From Lepidurus packardi (Eukaryota; Arthropoda; Branchiopoda; Notostraca; Triopsidae), in the NCBI GenBank assembly GCA_023053545.1, contig JAKZAN010000058.1:186001-250000 (forward strand): a stretch of 64,000 nt of DNA, in the 5' to 3' direction. A program made the translations under genes and the position numbers. Under the pieces are notes generated by a model. It did no database searches. It was not told the DNA's origin and saw only the letters and a program-made list of their open reading frames with translations. Position 1 is the stretch's first letter. Each line of letters opens with the position of its first letter. This document shows, piece after piece, positions 1 through 13,350 of the stretch.

Positions 1-420
1 AATTCCTTACGGACTGAATTAATTCTTTACGGACTGAATTAATTCCTTACGGACTGAATTAATACCTTACTTCCTGAATTAAATCCTTACGGACTGAATT
101 AATTCCTTACGGACTGAATTATTTCCTTATGGACTGAATTAATTCTTTAGGATTGATTGAATTCCTTTCTTACCGATTTAATTCCTTACGGACTGAATTA
201 ATTCCTTACGGACTGAATTAATTCCTTACGGACTGAATTAATTCCTTACGGACTGAATTAATACCTTACGGACTGAATTAAATCCTTACGGACTGAATTA
301 ATTCCTTACGGACTTAATTATTTCCTTACGGACTGAATTAATTCTTTAGGATTGATTGAATTCCTTTCTTACTGAATTAATTCCTTACGGACTGAATTAA
401 TTCCTTACGGACTGAATTAA

Positions 421-1860
421 TTCATTACAGACATAATTAAATCCTTACAGACTGAAATTATTCCTTATGGACTTAACTAATTCCGTAAGGAATGAATTAA
501 TTAATTACGGACTGAAATAATTCCTTACGGACTGAATTAATTCCTTACGGACTGAATTAATTCCTTACGGACTGAATTAATTCCTTACGGACTGAATTAG
601 TTCCTTACGGACTGTATTAATTCCTTTCTTACTGAATTAATTCCTTACGGACTGAATTAATTCCTTAATTAATTCCTTACGGACTGAATTAATTTCATAC
701 GGACTGAATTAATTCATTACGGACTTAATTAATCCAATACGTACTGAACTTATTTATTACGGACTGAATTAATTCCTTACGGACTGAATTAATTCCTTTC
801 GGACTGAACTAATACCTAACGGACTGAATTTATACCTTACGGACTGAATTAATTCCTTACGGACTGAATTAATACGTTACGGACTGAATTAATTCCTTAC
901 GGACAGAATTAATTCCTTACGGACAGAATTAATTCTTTACGGACTGAATTAATTCCTTACGGACTTAATTAATTCCTCACGGACTGAATTATTTCCTTAC
1001 GGACTGAATTAATTCCTTACGGACTGAATTATTTCCTTACGGACTGAATTAATTCTTTAGGATTGATTGAATTCCTTTCTTACTGAATTAATTTCATACG
1101 GACTGAATTAACTCATTACGGACTTAATTAATTTCTTACGGACTGAATCAATTTCTTACGGACTGAATTAAATCCTTACGGACAGAATTAATTCCTTACG
1201 GACTGAATTAATTCCTTACGCACTGAATTAATTCTTTACGGACTGAATTAATTCCTTACGGACTGAATCAATTCCTTAATTAATTCCTTACGGAATGAAT
1301 TAATTTCATACGGACTGAATTAATTCCTTACGTACTGAACTTATTCCTTACGGACTGAATTAATTCCTTACGGACTGAATTAATTTCTTACGGACTGAAT
1401 TAATACCTTACGGACTGAATTAATTCCTTACTGACTGAATTAATTCCTTACGGACTGAATTTCCTTACTGACTGAATTAATTCCTTACGGACTGAATTAA
1501 TTCCTTACGGACTTAATTAATTCCTTACGTACTTAATTAATTCTTCACGGTCTGAATTAATTCCGTACGGATTTTATTAATTACTTACGGACTGAATTAA
1601 TTCTTTACGGACTGAATTAATACCTTACGGACTGAATTAAATCCTTACGGACAGAAATAATTCCTTACGGACTGAATTAATTCCTTACTTAATTAATTAA
1701 TTCCTTACGGACTGAATTAATTCCTTACGGACTGAATTAATTCCTTACGGACTTAATTATTTCCTTACGGACTGAATTAATTCTTTAGGATTGATTGAAT
1801 TCCTTTCTTACTGAATTAATTCCTTACGGACTGAATTAATTCCTTACGGACTGAATTAAT
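421..1860 (+). repeat. Duplicated segment A, copy 1 (offset 4,001-4,004 bp)
   Basis: Landmarks recur about 4 kb downstream: TTCATTACxGACATAA at 421 and 4,422, CCAATACGTACTGAAC at 734 and 4,735, CGGAATGAA at 1,291 and 5,292, and CCGTACGGATTTTATT at 1,563 and 5,567. The offset grows from 4,001 to 4,004 because of a 3-bp loss near 1,460, where GAATTAATTCC has become GAATTTCC. The match fails on the left before 421 by one unit and on the right near 1,870. Copies differ by scattered substitutions, so the duplication is not the newest in the window. Confidence 0.8.
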
Positions 1861-2340
1861 TCCTTACGGACTTAATTAATTCCGTAAGGAATGAATTAAT
1901 TAATTACGGACTGAAATAATTCCTTACGGACTGAATTAATTACTTACGGACTGAATTAATTCCTTAATTAATTCCGTACGGACTGAATTAATTTCATACG
2001 GACTGAATTAATTCCTTACGGATTTAATTAATTCCTTACGGACTGAATTAATTCCTTACGGACTGAATTAATTCCTTACGGACTTAATTAATTCCGTAAG
2101 GAATGAATTAATTAATTACGGACTGAAATAATTCCTTACGGACTGAATTAATTACTTACGGACTGAATTAATTCCTTAATTAATTCCTTACGGACTGAAT
2201 TAATTCTTTACTGACTGAATTAATTCTTTACGTACTTAATTAATTCCTTACGGTCTGAATTAATTCCGTACGGATTTTATTAATTACTTACGGACTGAAT
2301 TAACTCCTTACGGATTTATTTAATTCCTTACGGACTGAAT

Positions 2341-3136
2341 TAATTCCTTACGGACTGAATTAATTCCTTACGGACTGAATTATTTCCTTACGGACTGAAT
2401 TAATTCTTTAGGATTGATTGAATTCCTTTCTTACCGAATTAATTCCTTACGGACTGAATTAATTCCTTACGGACTGAATTAATTCCTTACGGACTGAATT
2501 AATTCCTTACGGACTGAATTAATACCTTACGGACTCAATTATTTCCTTACGGACTGAATTAATTCTTTAGGATTGATTGAATTCCTTTCTTACTGAATTA
2601 ATTCCTTACGGACTGAATTAATTCCTTACGGACTGAATTAATTCATTACCGACATAATTAAATCCTTACAGACTGAAATTATTCCTTATGGACTTAACTA
2701 ATTCCGTAAGGAATGAATTAATTAATTACGGACTGAAATAATTCCTTACGGACTGAATTAATTCCTTACGGACTGAATTATTTCCTTACGGACTGAATTA
2801 ATTCTTTAGGATTGATTGAATTCCTTTCTTACCGAATTAATTCCTTACGGACTGAATTAATTCCTTACGGACTGAATTAATTCCTTACGGACTGAATTAA
2901 TTCCTTACGGACTGAATTAATACCTTACGGACTCAATTATTTCCTTACGGACTGAATTAATTCTTTAGGATTGATTGAATTCCTTTCTTACTGAATTAAT
3001 TCCTTACGGACTGAATTAATTCCTTACGGACTGAATTAATTCATTACCGACATAATTAAATCCTTACAGACTGAAATTATTCCTTATGGACTTAACTAAT
3101 TCCGTAAGGAATGAATTAATTAATTACGGACTGAAA
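2341..3136 (+). repeat. 398-bp tandem higher-order repeat, two copies
   Basis: The sequence at 2341-2738 is repeated at 2739-3136. Diagnostic pairs are the marker at 2,402 and 2,800, GGACTCAATT at 2,531 and 2,929, the second marker at 2,561 and 2,959, and CATTACCGACATAA at 2,644 and 3,042. All are exactly 398 bp apart and the copies appear nearly identical. The period equals 20 x 20 minus 2, as expected for two markers of -1 bp each. Confidence 0.9.
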
Positions 3137-3175
3137 TAATTCCTTACGGACTGAATTAATTCCTTACGGACTGAA

Positions 3176-3807
3176 TTAATTCCTTACGGACTGAATTAAT
3201 TCCTTACGGACTGTATTAATTCCTTTCTTACTGAATTATATCCTTACGGACTGAATTAATTCCTTAATTAATTCCTTACGGACTGAATTAATTTCATACG
3301 GACTGAATTAATTCATTACGGACTTAATTAATCCAATACGTACTGAACTTATTCATTACGGATTGAATTAATTCCTTACGGACTGAATTAATTCCTTACG
3401 GACTGAACTAATACCTAACGGACTGAATTAATACCTTACGGACTGAATTAATTCCTTACGGACTGAATTAATACGTTACGGACTGAATTAATTCCTTACG
3501 GACAGAATTAATTCTTTACGGACGGAATTAATTCCTTACGGACTTAATTAATTCCACACGGACTGAAATAATTCCTTACGGACTGAATTAATTCCTTACG
3601 GACTGAATTATTTCCTTACGGACTGAATTAATTCTTTAGGATTGATTGAATTCCTTTCTTACTGAATTAATTTCATACGGAGTGAATTAATTCCTTACGG
3701 ACTGAATTAATTCCTTACGGACTGAATCAATTTCTTACGGACTGAATCAATTTCTTACGGACCGAATTAAATCCTTACGGACAGAATTAATTCCTTACGG
3801 ACTGAAT
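3176..3807 (+). repeat. Partial copy of the 843-bp higher-order repeat
   Basis: The order of variants matches the block starting near 6,000 with a constant offset of 2,824 bp: CTGTATTAATT (3,213 and 6,037), TATATCC, CCAATACG (3,333 and 6,157) and ACGGAGTGAA (3,677 and 6,501). The TATATCC unit is shared only with the first 843-bp copy, which points to that copy as the closest relative. Downstream, a local 80-bp duplication of GAATCAATTTC/GGACCGAATT units (3,724-3,880) ends the match. Confidence 0.8.
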
Positions 3808-4421
3808 CAATTTCTTACGGACTGAATCAATTTCTTACGGACCGAATTAAATCCTTACGGAATGAATTAATTCTTTACAGACTGAATTAATTCCTTACGG
3901 ACTGAATTAATACCTTACGGACTGAATTAAATCCTTACGGACTGAATTAATTCCTTACGGACTGAATTAATTCCTTACGGACTGAATTAATTCCTTACGG
4001 ACTGAATTAATTCCTTACGGACTGTATTAATTCCTTTCTTACTGAATTAATTCCTTACGGACTGAATTAATTCCTTAATTAATTCCTTACGGACTGAATT
4101 AATTTCATACGGACTGAATTAATTCATTACGGACCTAATTAATCCAATACGTACTGAACTTATTCATTACGGACTGAATTAATTCCTTACGGACTGAATT
4201 AATTCCTTACGGACTGAACTAATACCTAACGGACTGAATTAATTCCTTACGGACAGAATTAATTCTTTACGGACTGAATTAATTCCTTACGGACTTAATT
4301 AATTCCTCACGGACTGAATTAATTCCTTACGGACTGAATTAATTCCTTACGGACTGAATTAATTCTTTAGGATTGATTGAATTCCTTTCTTACTGAATTA
4401 ATTCCTTACGGACTGAATTAA

Positions 4422-5865
4422 TTCATTACCGACATAATTAAATCCTTACAGACTGAAATTATTCCTTATGGACTTAACTAATTCCGTAAGGAATGAATTA
4501 ATTAATTACGGACTGAAATAATTCCTTACGGACTGAATTAATTCCTTACGGACTGAATTAATTCCTTACGGACTGAATTAATTCCTTACGGACTGAATTA
4601 ATTCCTTACGGACTGTATTAATTCCTTTCTTACTGAATTAATTCCTTACGGACTAAATTAATTCCTTAATTAATTCCTTACGGACTGAATTAATTTCATA
4701 CGGACTGAATTAATTCATTACGGACTTAATTAATCCAATACGTACTGAACTTATTCATTACGGACTGAATTAATTCCTTACGGACTGAATTAATTCCTTA
4801 CGGACTGAACTAATACCTAACGGACTGAATTAATACCTTACGGACTGAATTAATTCCTTACGGACTGAATTAATACGTTACGGACTGAATTAATTCCTTA
4901 CGGACAGAATTAATTCTTTACGGACGGAATTAATTCCTTACGGAATTAATTAATTCCTCACGGACTGAATTATTTCCTTACGGACTGAATTAATTCCTTA
5001 CGGACTGAATTATTTCCTTACGGACTGAATTAATTCTTTAGGATTGATTGAATTCCTTTCTTACTGAATTAATTTCATACGGACTGAATTAACTCATTAC
5101 GGACTTAATTAATCCATTACGGACTGAATTAATTTCTTACGGACTGAATCAATTTCTTACGGACTGAATTAAATCCTTACGGACAGAATTAATTCCTTAC
5201 GGACTGAATTAATTCCTTACGCACTGAATTAATTCTTTACGGACTGAATTAATTCCTTACGGACTGAATCAATTCTTTAATTAATTCCTTACGGAATGAA
5301 TTAATTTCATACGGACTGAATTAATTCCTTACGTACTGAACTTATTCCTTACGGACTGAATTAATTCCTTACGGACTGAATTAATTTCTTACGGACTGAA
5401 TTAATACCTTACGGACTGAATTAATTCCTTACTGACTGAATTAATTCCTTACGGACTGAATTAATTCCTTACTGACTGAATTAATTCCTTACGGACTGAA
5501 TTAATTCCTTACGGACTTAATTAATTCCTTACGTACTTAATTAATTCTTCACGGTCTGAATTAATTCCGTACGGATTTTATTAATTACTTACGGACTGAA
5601 TTAATTCTTTACGGACTGAATTAATACCTTACGGACTGAATTAAATCCTTACGTACAGAAATAATTCCTTACGGACTGAATTAATTCCTTACTTAATTAA
5701 TTAATTCCTTACGGACTGAATTAATTCCTTACGGACTGAATTAATTCCTTACGGACTTAATTATTTCCTTACGGACTGAATTAATTCTTTAGGATTGATT
5801 GAATTCCTTTCTTACTGAATTAATTCCTTACGGACTGAATTAATTCCTTACGGACTGAATTAATT
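4422..5865 (+). repeat. Duplicated segment A, copy 2
   Basis: This is the partner of 421-1860, with the same order of diagnostic units: the GACATAA module, the hairpin module, the 12-bp unit, CCAATACG, the 39-bp marker, GAATCAATTTC, a second 12-bp unit, CTGACTGAA, CCGTACGG and the marker again. It keeps the full GAATTAATTCC where copy 1 lost 3 bp, so it shows the ancestral state there. Confidence 0.8.
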
Positions 5866-5999
5866 CATTACCGACATAATTAAATCCTTACAGACTGAAA
5901 TTATTCCTTATGGACTTAACTAATTCCGTAAGGAATGAATTAATTAATTACGGACTGAAATAATTCCTTACGGACTGAATTAATTCCTTACGGACTGAA

Positions 6000-7685
6000 T
6001 TAATTCCTTACGGACTGAATTAATTCCTTACGGACTGTATTAATTCCTTTCTTACTGAATTATATCCTTACGGACTGAATTAATTCCTTAATTAATTCCT
6101 TACGGACTGAATTAATTTCATACGGACTGAATTAATTCATTACGGACTTAATTAATCCAATACGTACTGAACTTATTCATTACGGACTGAATTAATTCCT
6201 TACGGACTGAATTAATTCCTTACGGACTGAACTAATACCTAACGGACTGAATTAATACCTTACGGACTGAATTAATTCCTTACGGACTGAATTAATACGT
6301 TACGGACTGAATTAATTCCTTACGGACAGAATTAATTCTTTACGGACGGAATTAATTCCTTACGGACTTAATTAATTCCTCACGGACTGAATTAATTCCT
6401 TACGGACTGAATTAATTCCTTACGGACTGAATTATTTCCTTACGGACTGAATTAATTCTTTAGGATTGATTGAATTCCTTTCTTACTGAATTAATTTCAT
6501 ACGGAGTGAATTAATTCCTTACGGACTGAATTAATTCCTTACGGACTGAATCAATTTCTTACGGACTGAATCAATTTCTTACGGACCGAATTAAATCCTT
6601 ACGGACAGAATTAATTCCTTACGGACTGAATTAATTCATTACGCACTGAATTAATTCTTTACGGACTGAATTAATTCCTTACGGACTGAATCAATTCCTT
6701 ATTTAATTCCTTACGGAATGAATTAATTCTTTACGGACTGAATTAATTCCTTACGGACTGAATTAATACCTTACGGACTGAATTAAATCCTTACGGACTG
6801 AATTAATTCCTTACGGACTGAATTAATTCCTTACGGACTGAATTAATTCCTTACGGACTGAATTAATTCCTTACGGACTGTATTAATTCCTTTCTTACTG
6901 AATTAATTCCTTACGGACTGAATTAATTCCTTAATTAATTCCTTACGGACTGAATTAATTTCATACGGACTGAATTAATTCATTACGGACTTAATTAATC
7001 CAATACGTACTGAACTTATTCATTACGGACTGAATTAATTCCTTACGGACTGAATTAATTCCTTACGGACTGAACTAATACCTAACGGACTGAATTAATA
7101 CCTTACGGACTGAATTAATTCCTTACGGACTGAATTAATACGTTACGGACTGAATTAATTCCTTACGGACAGAATTAATTCTTTACGGACGGAATTAATT
7201 CCTTACGGACTTAATTAATTCCTCACGGACTGAATTAATTCCTTACGGACTGAATTAATTCCTTACGGACTGAATTATTTCCTTACGGACTGAATTAATT
7301 CTTTAGGATTGATTGAATTCCTTTCTTACTGAATTAATTTCATACGGAGTGAATTAATTCCTTACGGACTGAATTAATTCCTTACGGACTGAATCAATTT
7401 CTTACGGACTGAATCAATTTCTTACGGACCGAATTAAATCCTTACGGACAGAATTAATTCCTTACGGACTGAATTAATTCATTACGCACTGAATTAATTC
7501 TTTACGGACTGAATTAATTCCTTACGGACTGAATCAATTCCTTATTTAATTCCTTACGGAATGAATTAATTCTTTACGGACTGAATTAATTCCTTACGGA
7601 CTGAATTTATACCTTACGGACTGAATTAAATCCTTACGGACTGAATTAATTCCTTACGGACTGAATTAATTCCTTACGGACTGAA
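6000..7685 (+). repeat. 843-bp higher-order repeat, two full tandem copies
   Basis: The copies are at about 6,000-6,842 and 6,843-7,685. Landmarks exactly 843 bp apart include CTGTATTAATT (6,037, 6,880, 7,723), CCAATACG (6,157, 7,000, 7,843), the marker (6,454, 7,297), ACGGAGTGAA (6,501, 7,344) and CCTTATTTAATTCC (about 6,699, 7,542). A third, diverged and partial copy runs to about 8,150 and is one unit shorter (marker at 8,120 rather than 8,140). The length follows from 43 unit positions with one -1, one -8 and one -8 shift. Confidence 0.9.
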
Positions 7686-8839
7686 TTAATTCCTTACGGA
7701 CTGAATTAATTCCTTACGGACTGTATTAATTCCTTTCTTACTGAATTAATTCCTTACGGACTGAATTAATTCCTTAATTAATTCCTTACGGACTGAATTA
7801 ATTTCATACGGACTGAATTAATTCATTACGGACTTAATTAATCCAATACGTACTGAACTTATTCATTACGGACTGAATTAATTCCTTACGCACTGAATTA
7901 ATTCCTTACGGACTGAACTAATACCTAACGGACTGAAATAATACCTTACGGACTGAATCAATTCCTTACGGACTGAATTAATACGTTACGGACTGAATTA
8001 ATTCCTTACGGACAGAATTAATTCTTTACGGACTGAATTAATTCCTCACGGACTGAATTAATTCCTTACGGACTGAATTAATTCCTTACGGACTGAACTA
8101 TTTCCTTTCGGACTGAATTAATTCTTTAGGATTGATTGAATTCCTTTCTTACTGAATTAATTTCATACGGACTGAATTAATTCCTTACGGACAGAATTAA
8201 TTCCTTACGGACTGAATTAATTCCTTACGGACTGAATCAATTCCTTAATTAATTCCTTACGGAATGAATTAATTTCATACGGACTGAATTAATTCCTTAC
8301 GTACTGAACTTATTCCTTACGGACTGAATTAATTCCTTACGGACTGAATTAATTCCTTACGGACTGAATTAATTCCTTACGGACTGAATTAATTCCTTAC
8401 TGACTGAATTAATTCCTTACGGACTGAATTAATTCCTTACGGACTGAATTAATTCCTTACGGACTGAATTAATTCCTTACCGACTTAATTAATTCCTTAC
8501 GTACTTAATTAATTCTTCACGGTCTGAAATAATTCCGTACGGATTTTATTAATTACTTACGGACTGAATTAATTCTTTACGGACTGAATTAATACCTTAC
8601 GGACTGAATTAAATCCTTACGGACAGAAATAATTCCTTACGGACAGAATTAATTCCTTACGGACTGATTTAATTCCTTACGGACTGAATTATTTCCTTAC
8701 GGACTGAATTAATTCTTTAGGATTGATTGAATTCCTTTCTTACTGAATTAATTCCTTACGGACTGAATTAATTCCTTACGGACTTACTTAATTCCTTACT
8801 TAATTCCTTACTTAATTAATTAATTCCTTACGGACTGAA

Positions 8840-9871
8840 TTAATTCCTTACTGACTGAATTAATTCCTTACGGACTGAATTAATTCCTTACGGACTGAAT
8901 TAATTTCGTACGGATTTTATTTATTACTTACGGACTGAATTAATTCCTTACGGATTTAATTAATTCCTTACGGACTGAATTAATTCCTTACGGACTGAAT
9001 TAATTCATTACGGACATAATTAATCCATTACGGACTGAATTAATTCCGTACGTACTGAACTTATTCATTACGGACTGAATTAATTCCTTACGGACTGAAT
9101 TAATTCCTTACGGACTGAATTAATACCTAACGGACTGAATTAATACCTTACGGACTGAATTAAATCCTTACGGACTGAATTAATTCCTTACGGACTGAAT
9201 TAATTCCTTACGGACGGAATTAATTCCTTACGGACTGAATTAATTCCTTACGGACTGAATTATTTCCTTACGGACTGAATTAATTCTTTAGGATTGATTG
9301 AATTCCTTTCTTACTGAATTAATTCCTTACGGACTGAATTAATTCCTTACGGACTGAATTAATTCCTTACGGACTTAATTAATTCCGTAAGGAATGAATT
9401 AATTAATTACGGACTGAAATAATTCCTTACGGACTGAATTAATTACTTACGGACTGAATTAATTCCTTAATTAATTCCTTACGGACTGAATTAATTTCAT
9501 ACGGACTGAATTAATTCCTTACGGACTGAATTAATTCCTTACTGACTGAATTAATTCCTTACGGACTGAATTAATTCCTTACGGACTGAATTAATTTCGT
9601 ACGGATTTTATTTATTACTTACGGACTGAATTAATTCCTTACGGATTTAATTAATTCCTTACGGACTGAATTAATTCCTTACGGACTGAATTAATTCATT
9701 ACGGACATAATTAATCCATTACGGACTGAATTAATTCCTTACGTACTGAACTTATTCATTACGGACTGAATTAATTCCTTACGGACTGAATTAATTCCTT
9801 ACGGACTGAATTAATACCTAACGGACCGAATTAATACCTTACGGATTGAATTAAATCCTTACGGACAGAAA
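8840..9871 (+). repeat. 691-bp-offset tandem repeat
   Basis: The sequence at 8,840-9,180 recurs at 9,531-9,871. AATTTCGTACGGATTTTATT lies at about 8,901 and 9,592, and CATTACGGACATAATTAATCC at about 9,004 and 9,695, both 691 bp apart. The intervening part carries a marker at 9,282 and a 12-bp unit near 9,467. The same AATTTCGTACGG variant recurs near 15,280, 16,760 and 24,750. Confidence 0.75.
9362..9395. repeat. 11-bp inverted repeat (hairpin/cruciform) module, representative copy
   Basis: A normal unit followed by a CCGTAAGG-type unit gives stem ATTCCTTACGG, loop ACTTAATTAATT and stem CCGTAAGGAAT, a perfect 11-bp inverted repeat. The variant core CCGTAAGGAA is the exact reverse complement of the normal core TTCCTTACGG, although it differs from the normal unit at only three positions. 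Other perfect copies include 1859-1892, 2071-2104, 10692-10725 and 12000-12033, with dozens more across 0-48 kb. A related form, preceded by CCTTATGGACTTAACTAATT, has one stem mismatch. The unit is almost always followed by GAATTAATTAATTACGGACTGAAATAATT, so it travels as a module of several units. Confidence 0.85.
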
Positions 9872-9910
9872 TAAATCCTTACGGACTGAATTAATTCCTT
9901 ACGGACTGAA

Positions 9911-10080
9911 TTAATTCCTTACGGACTGAATTATTTCCTTACGGACTTAATTAATTCCTTACGGACTTAATTAATTCCTTACGGACTGAATTAATTCCTT
10001 ACGGACTGAATTATTTCCTTACGGACTTAATTAATTCCTTACGGACTTAATTAATTCCTTACGGACTGAATTAATACCTT
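9911..10080 (+). repeat. 80-bp local tandem duplication
   Basis: Four units (GAATTATTTCC, two GACTTAATTAATT units and one normal unit) are directly repeated. GAATTATTTCC starts near 9,929 and again 80 bp later. This is a small whole-unit slippage event. Confidence 0.7.
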
Positions 10081-11880
10081 ACGGACTGAATTAAATCCTT
10101 ACGGACTGAATTAATTCCTTACGGACTGAATTAATTCCTTACGGACTGAAATAATTCCTTACTGACTGAATTAATTCCTTACGGACGGAATTAATTCCTT
10201 ACGGACTGAATTAATTCCTTACGGACTTAATTAATTCCTTACGGACTTAATTAATTCCTTACGTACTTAATTAATTCCTTACGGTCTAAATAATTTCCGT
10301 ACGGATTTTATTAACTACTTACGGACTGAATTAATTTCATACGGACTGAATTAATTCCTTACGGACTGAATTAATTCCTTACTGACTGAATTAATTCCTT
10401 ACGGACTGAATTAATTCCTTACGTACTTAATTAATTCCTTACGGTCTGAATTAATTCCGTACGGATTTTATTAATTACTTCCGGACTGAATTAATTCCTT
10501 ACGGATTTAATTAATTCCTTACGGACTGAATTAATTCCTTACGGACTGAATTATTTCCTTACGGACTGAATTACATCTTTAGGATTGATTGAATTCCTTT
10601 CTTACCGAATTAATTCCTTACGGACTGAATTAATTCTTTAGGATTGATTGAATTCCTTTCTTACCGAATTAATTCCTTACGGACTGAATTAATTCCTTAC
10701 GGACTTAATTAATTCCGTAAGGAATGAATTAATTAATTACGGACTGAATTAATACCTTACGGACTGAATTAAATCCTAGCGGACTGAATTAATTCCTTAC
10801 GGACTGAATTAATTCCTTACGGACTGAAATAATTCTTTACTGACTGAATTAATTCCTTACGGACGGAATTAATTCCTTACGGACTGAATTAATTCCTTAC
10901 GGACTTAATTAATTCCTTACGGACTTAATTAATTCCTTACGTACTTAATTAATTCCTTACGGTCTGAATAAATTCCGTACGGATTTTATTAACTACTTAC
11001 GGACTGAATTAATTCCTTACGGACTTAATTAATTCCTTACGGACTGAATTAATTCCTTACGGACTGAATTAATTCCTTACGGACTGAATTATTTCCTTAC
11101 GGACTGAATTAATTCTTTAGGATTGATTGAATTCCTTTCTTACCGAATTAATTCCTTACGGACTGAAATAATTCCTTACGAACTTAATCAATTCCGTAAG
11201 GAATGAATTAATTAATTACGGACTGAAATAATTCCTTACGGACTTAATTAATTCCTTACGGACTTAATTAATTCACTACGGACTGAATTAATACCTTACG
11301 GACTGAATTAAATCCTTACGGACAGAATTAATTCCTTACGGACTGAATTAATTCCTTACGGACTTAATTATTTCCTTACGGACTGAATAAATTCTTTAGG
11401 ATTGATTGAATTCCTTTCTTACTGAATTAATTCCTTACGGACTGAATTAATTCCTTACGGACTGAATTAATTCCTTACGGACTGAATTAATTCCTTACGG
11501 ACTTAATTAATTCCGTAAGGAATGAATTAATTATTTACGGACTGAAATAATTCCTTACGGACTGAATTAATTACTTACGGACTGAATTAATTCCTTAATT
11601 AATTCCTTACGGACTGAATTAATTTCATACGGACTGAATTAATTCCTTACGGACTGAATTATTTCCTTACTGACTGAATTAATTCCTTACGGACTGAATT
11701 AATTCCTTACGTACTTAATTAATTCCTTACGGTCTGAATTAATTCCGTACGGATTTTATTAATTACTTCCGGACTGAATTAATTCCTTACGGATTTAATT
11801 AATTCCTTACGGACTGAATTAATTCCTTACAGACTGAATTAATTCCTTACGGACTGAATTATTTCCTTACGGACTGAATT

Positions 11881-11998
11881 AATTCTTTAGGATTGATTGA
11901 ATTCCTTTCTTACCGAATTAATTCCTTACGGACTGAATTAATTCTTTAGGATTGATTGAATTCCTTTCTTACCGAATTAATTCCTTACGGACTGAATT
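11881..11998 (+). repeat. 59-bp tandem duplication of marker plus one unit
   Basis: The 39-bp marker (CCG subtype) plus one normal unit is repeated directly, with marker starts at 11,881 and 11,940. The same arrangement occurs at about 10,573 and 10,632, where the first copy has an ACATCTTTAGG variant. Both places are followed by the hairpin module, so they are probably two descendants of one event. Confidence 0.75.
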
Positions 11999-13231
11999 AA
12001 TTCCTTACGGACTTAATTAATTCCGTAAGGAATGAATTAATTAATTACGGACTGAAATAATTCCTTACGGACTGAATTAATTCCTTACGGACTTCATTAA
12101 TTCCTTTCGGACTTAATTAATTCATTACGGACTTAATTAATTCCTTACGGACTGAAATAATTCTTTACTGACTGAATTAATTCCTTACGGACTGAATTAA
12201 TTCCTTAAGGACTGAATTAATTCCTTACGGACTTAATTAATTCCTTACGGACTTAATTAATTCCTTACGTACTTAATTAATTCCTTACGGTCTGAATTAA
12301 TTCCGTACGGATTTTATTAACTACTTACGGACTGAATTAATTCCTTACGGACTTAATTAATTCCTTACGGACTGAATTAATTCCTTACGGACTGAATTAA
12401 TTCCTTTCTTACCGAATTAATTCCTTTCTTACCGAATTAATTCCTAACGGACTGAATTAATTCCTTACGGACTTAATTATTTCCTTACGGACTAAATTAA
12501 TTCTTTAGGATTGATTGAATTCCTTTCTTACTGAATTAATTCCTTACGGACTGAATTAATTCCTTACGGACTGAATTAATTCATTACCGACATAATTAAA
12601 TCCTTACAGACTGAAATTATTCCTTATGGACTTAACTAATTCCGAAAGGAATGAATTAATTAATTACGGACTGAAATAATTCCTTACGGACTGAGTTAAT
12701 TCCTTACGGACTGAATTAATTCCTTACGGACTGAATTAATTCCTTAATTAATTCCTTACGGACTGAATTAATTTCATACGGACTGAATTAATTCCTTAAT
12801 TAATTCCTTACGGAATTAATTAATTTCATACGGACTGAGTTAATTCATTACGGACTTAATTAATCCAATACGTACTGAACTTATTCATTACGGACTGAAT
12901 TAATTCCTTAAGGACTGAATTAATTCCTTACGGACTGAATTAATACTTTACGGACTGAATTAATTCCTTACGGACTGAATAAATTCCTTACGGACTGAAT
13001 TAATACTTTACGGACTGAATTAATTCCTTACGGACAGAATTAAAGCTTTACGGACTGAATTAATTCCTTACGGACTTAATTAATTCCTTACGGACTGAAT
13101 TAATTCCTTACGGACTGAATTAATTCGTTACGGACTGAATTATTTCCTTACGGACTGAATTAATTCTTTAGGATTGATTGAATTCCTTACTTGCTGAATT
13201 AATTAATTACGGACTGAATTAATTCCTTACG

Positions 13232-13350
13232 GATTGGATTAACTACTTAGGGACTGAATTAATTCCTTGGGAACTGAATTAATTCCTTGGGAACTGAATT
13301 AATTCCTTACGGACTGAATTAATTCCGTATGGACTTAAGTGACTCATTAC
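13232..13350 (+). repeat. TTGGGAACTG island, copy 1
   Basis: These units are unlike the bulk of the array: GATTGGATTAACTACTTAGG, then two successive CCTTGGGAACTGAATT units, then CCGTATGGACTTAAGTGACTC. The TTGGGAACTG units have lost the CpG core. This copy is isolated at the edge of a marker whose second half reads CCTTACTTGCTG (13,162). Three further copies occur in the 1.25-kb repeat at 21.5-24.1 kb. Confidence 0.85.

Noticed and set aside
1861..1900. Physical inversion of satellite units, because CCGTAAGGAA is the reverse complement of the core
   Set aside because: The flanking AATT...TGAATT keeps the forward layout, and the reverse complement of a full unit would place the core three bases later. 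Three substitutions or a small template switch fits better than an inverted unit.
1..3000. CRISPR array, suggested by regularly spaced short repeats
   Set aside because: There are no unique spacers. Repeat and apparent spacer are both the same 20-bp unit, and no cas genes or leader are present.
5281..5300. Promoter or TATA-like elements in the AT-rich junctions
   Set aside because: AATTAATT junctions occur every 20 bp by construction, so no position stands out as a promoter.
9362..9395. Rho-independent terminator from the 11-bp inverted repeat
   Set aside because: The stem is moderate in GC, no T tract follows, there is no gene to terminate, and the element recurs dozens of times as a satellite variant.
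13240..13260. Telomere-like TTAGGG or TTAGG motifs (CTTAGGGACTG units, TTTAGGATTG marker)
   Set aside because: They occur singly inside 20-bp satellite units by one or two substitutions and never as tandem TTAGGG or TTAGG runs.
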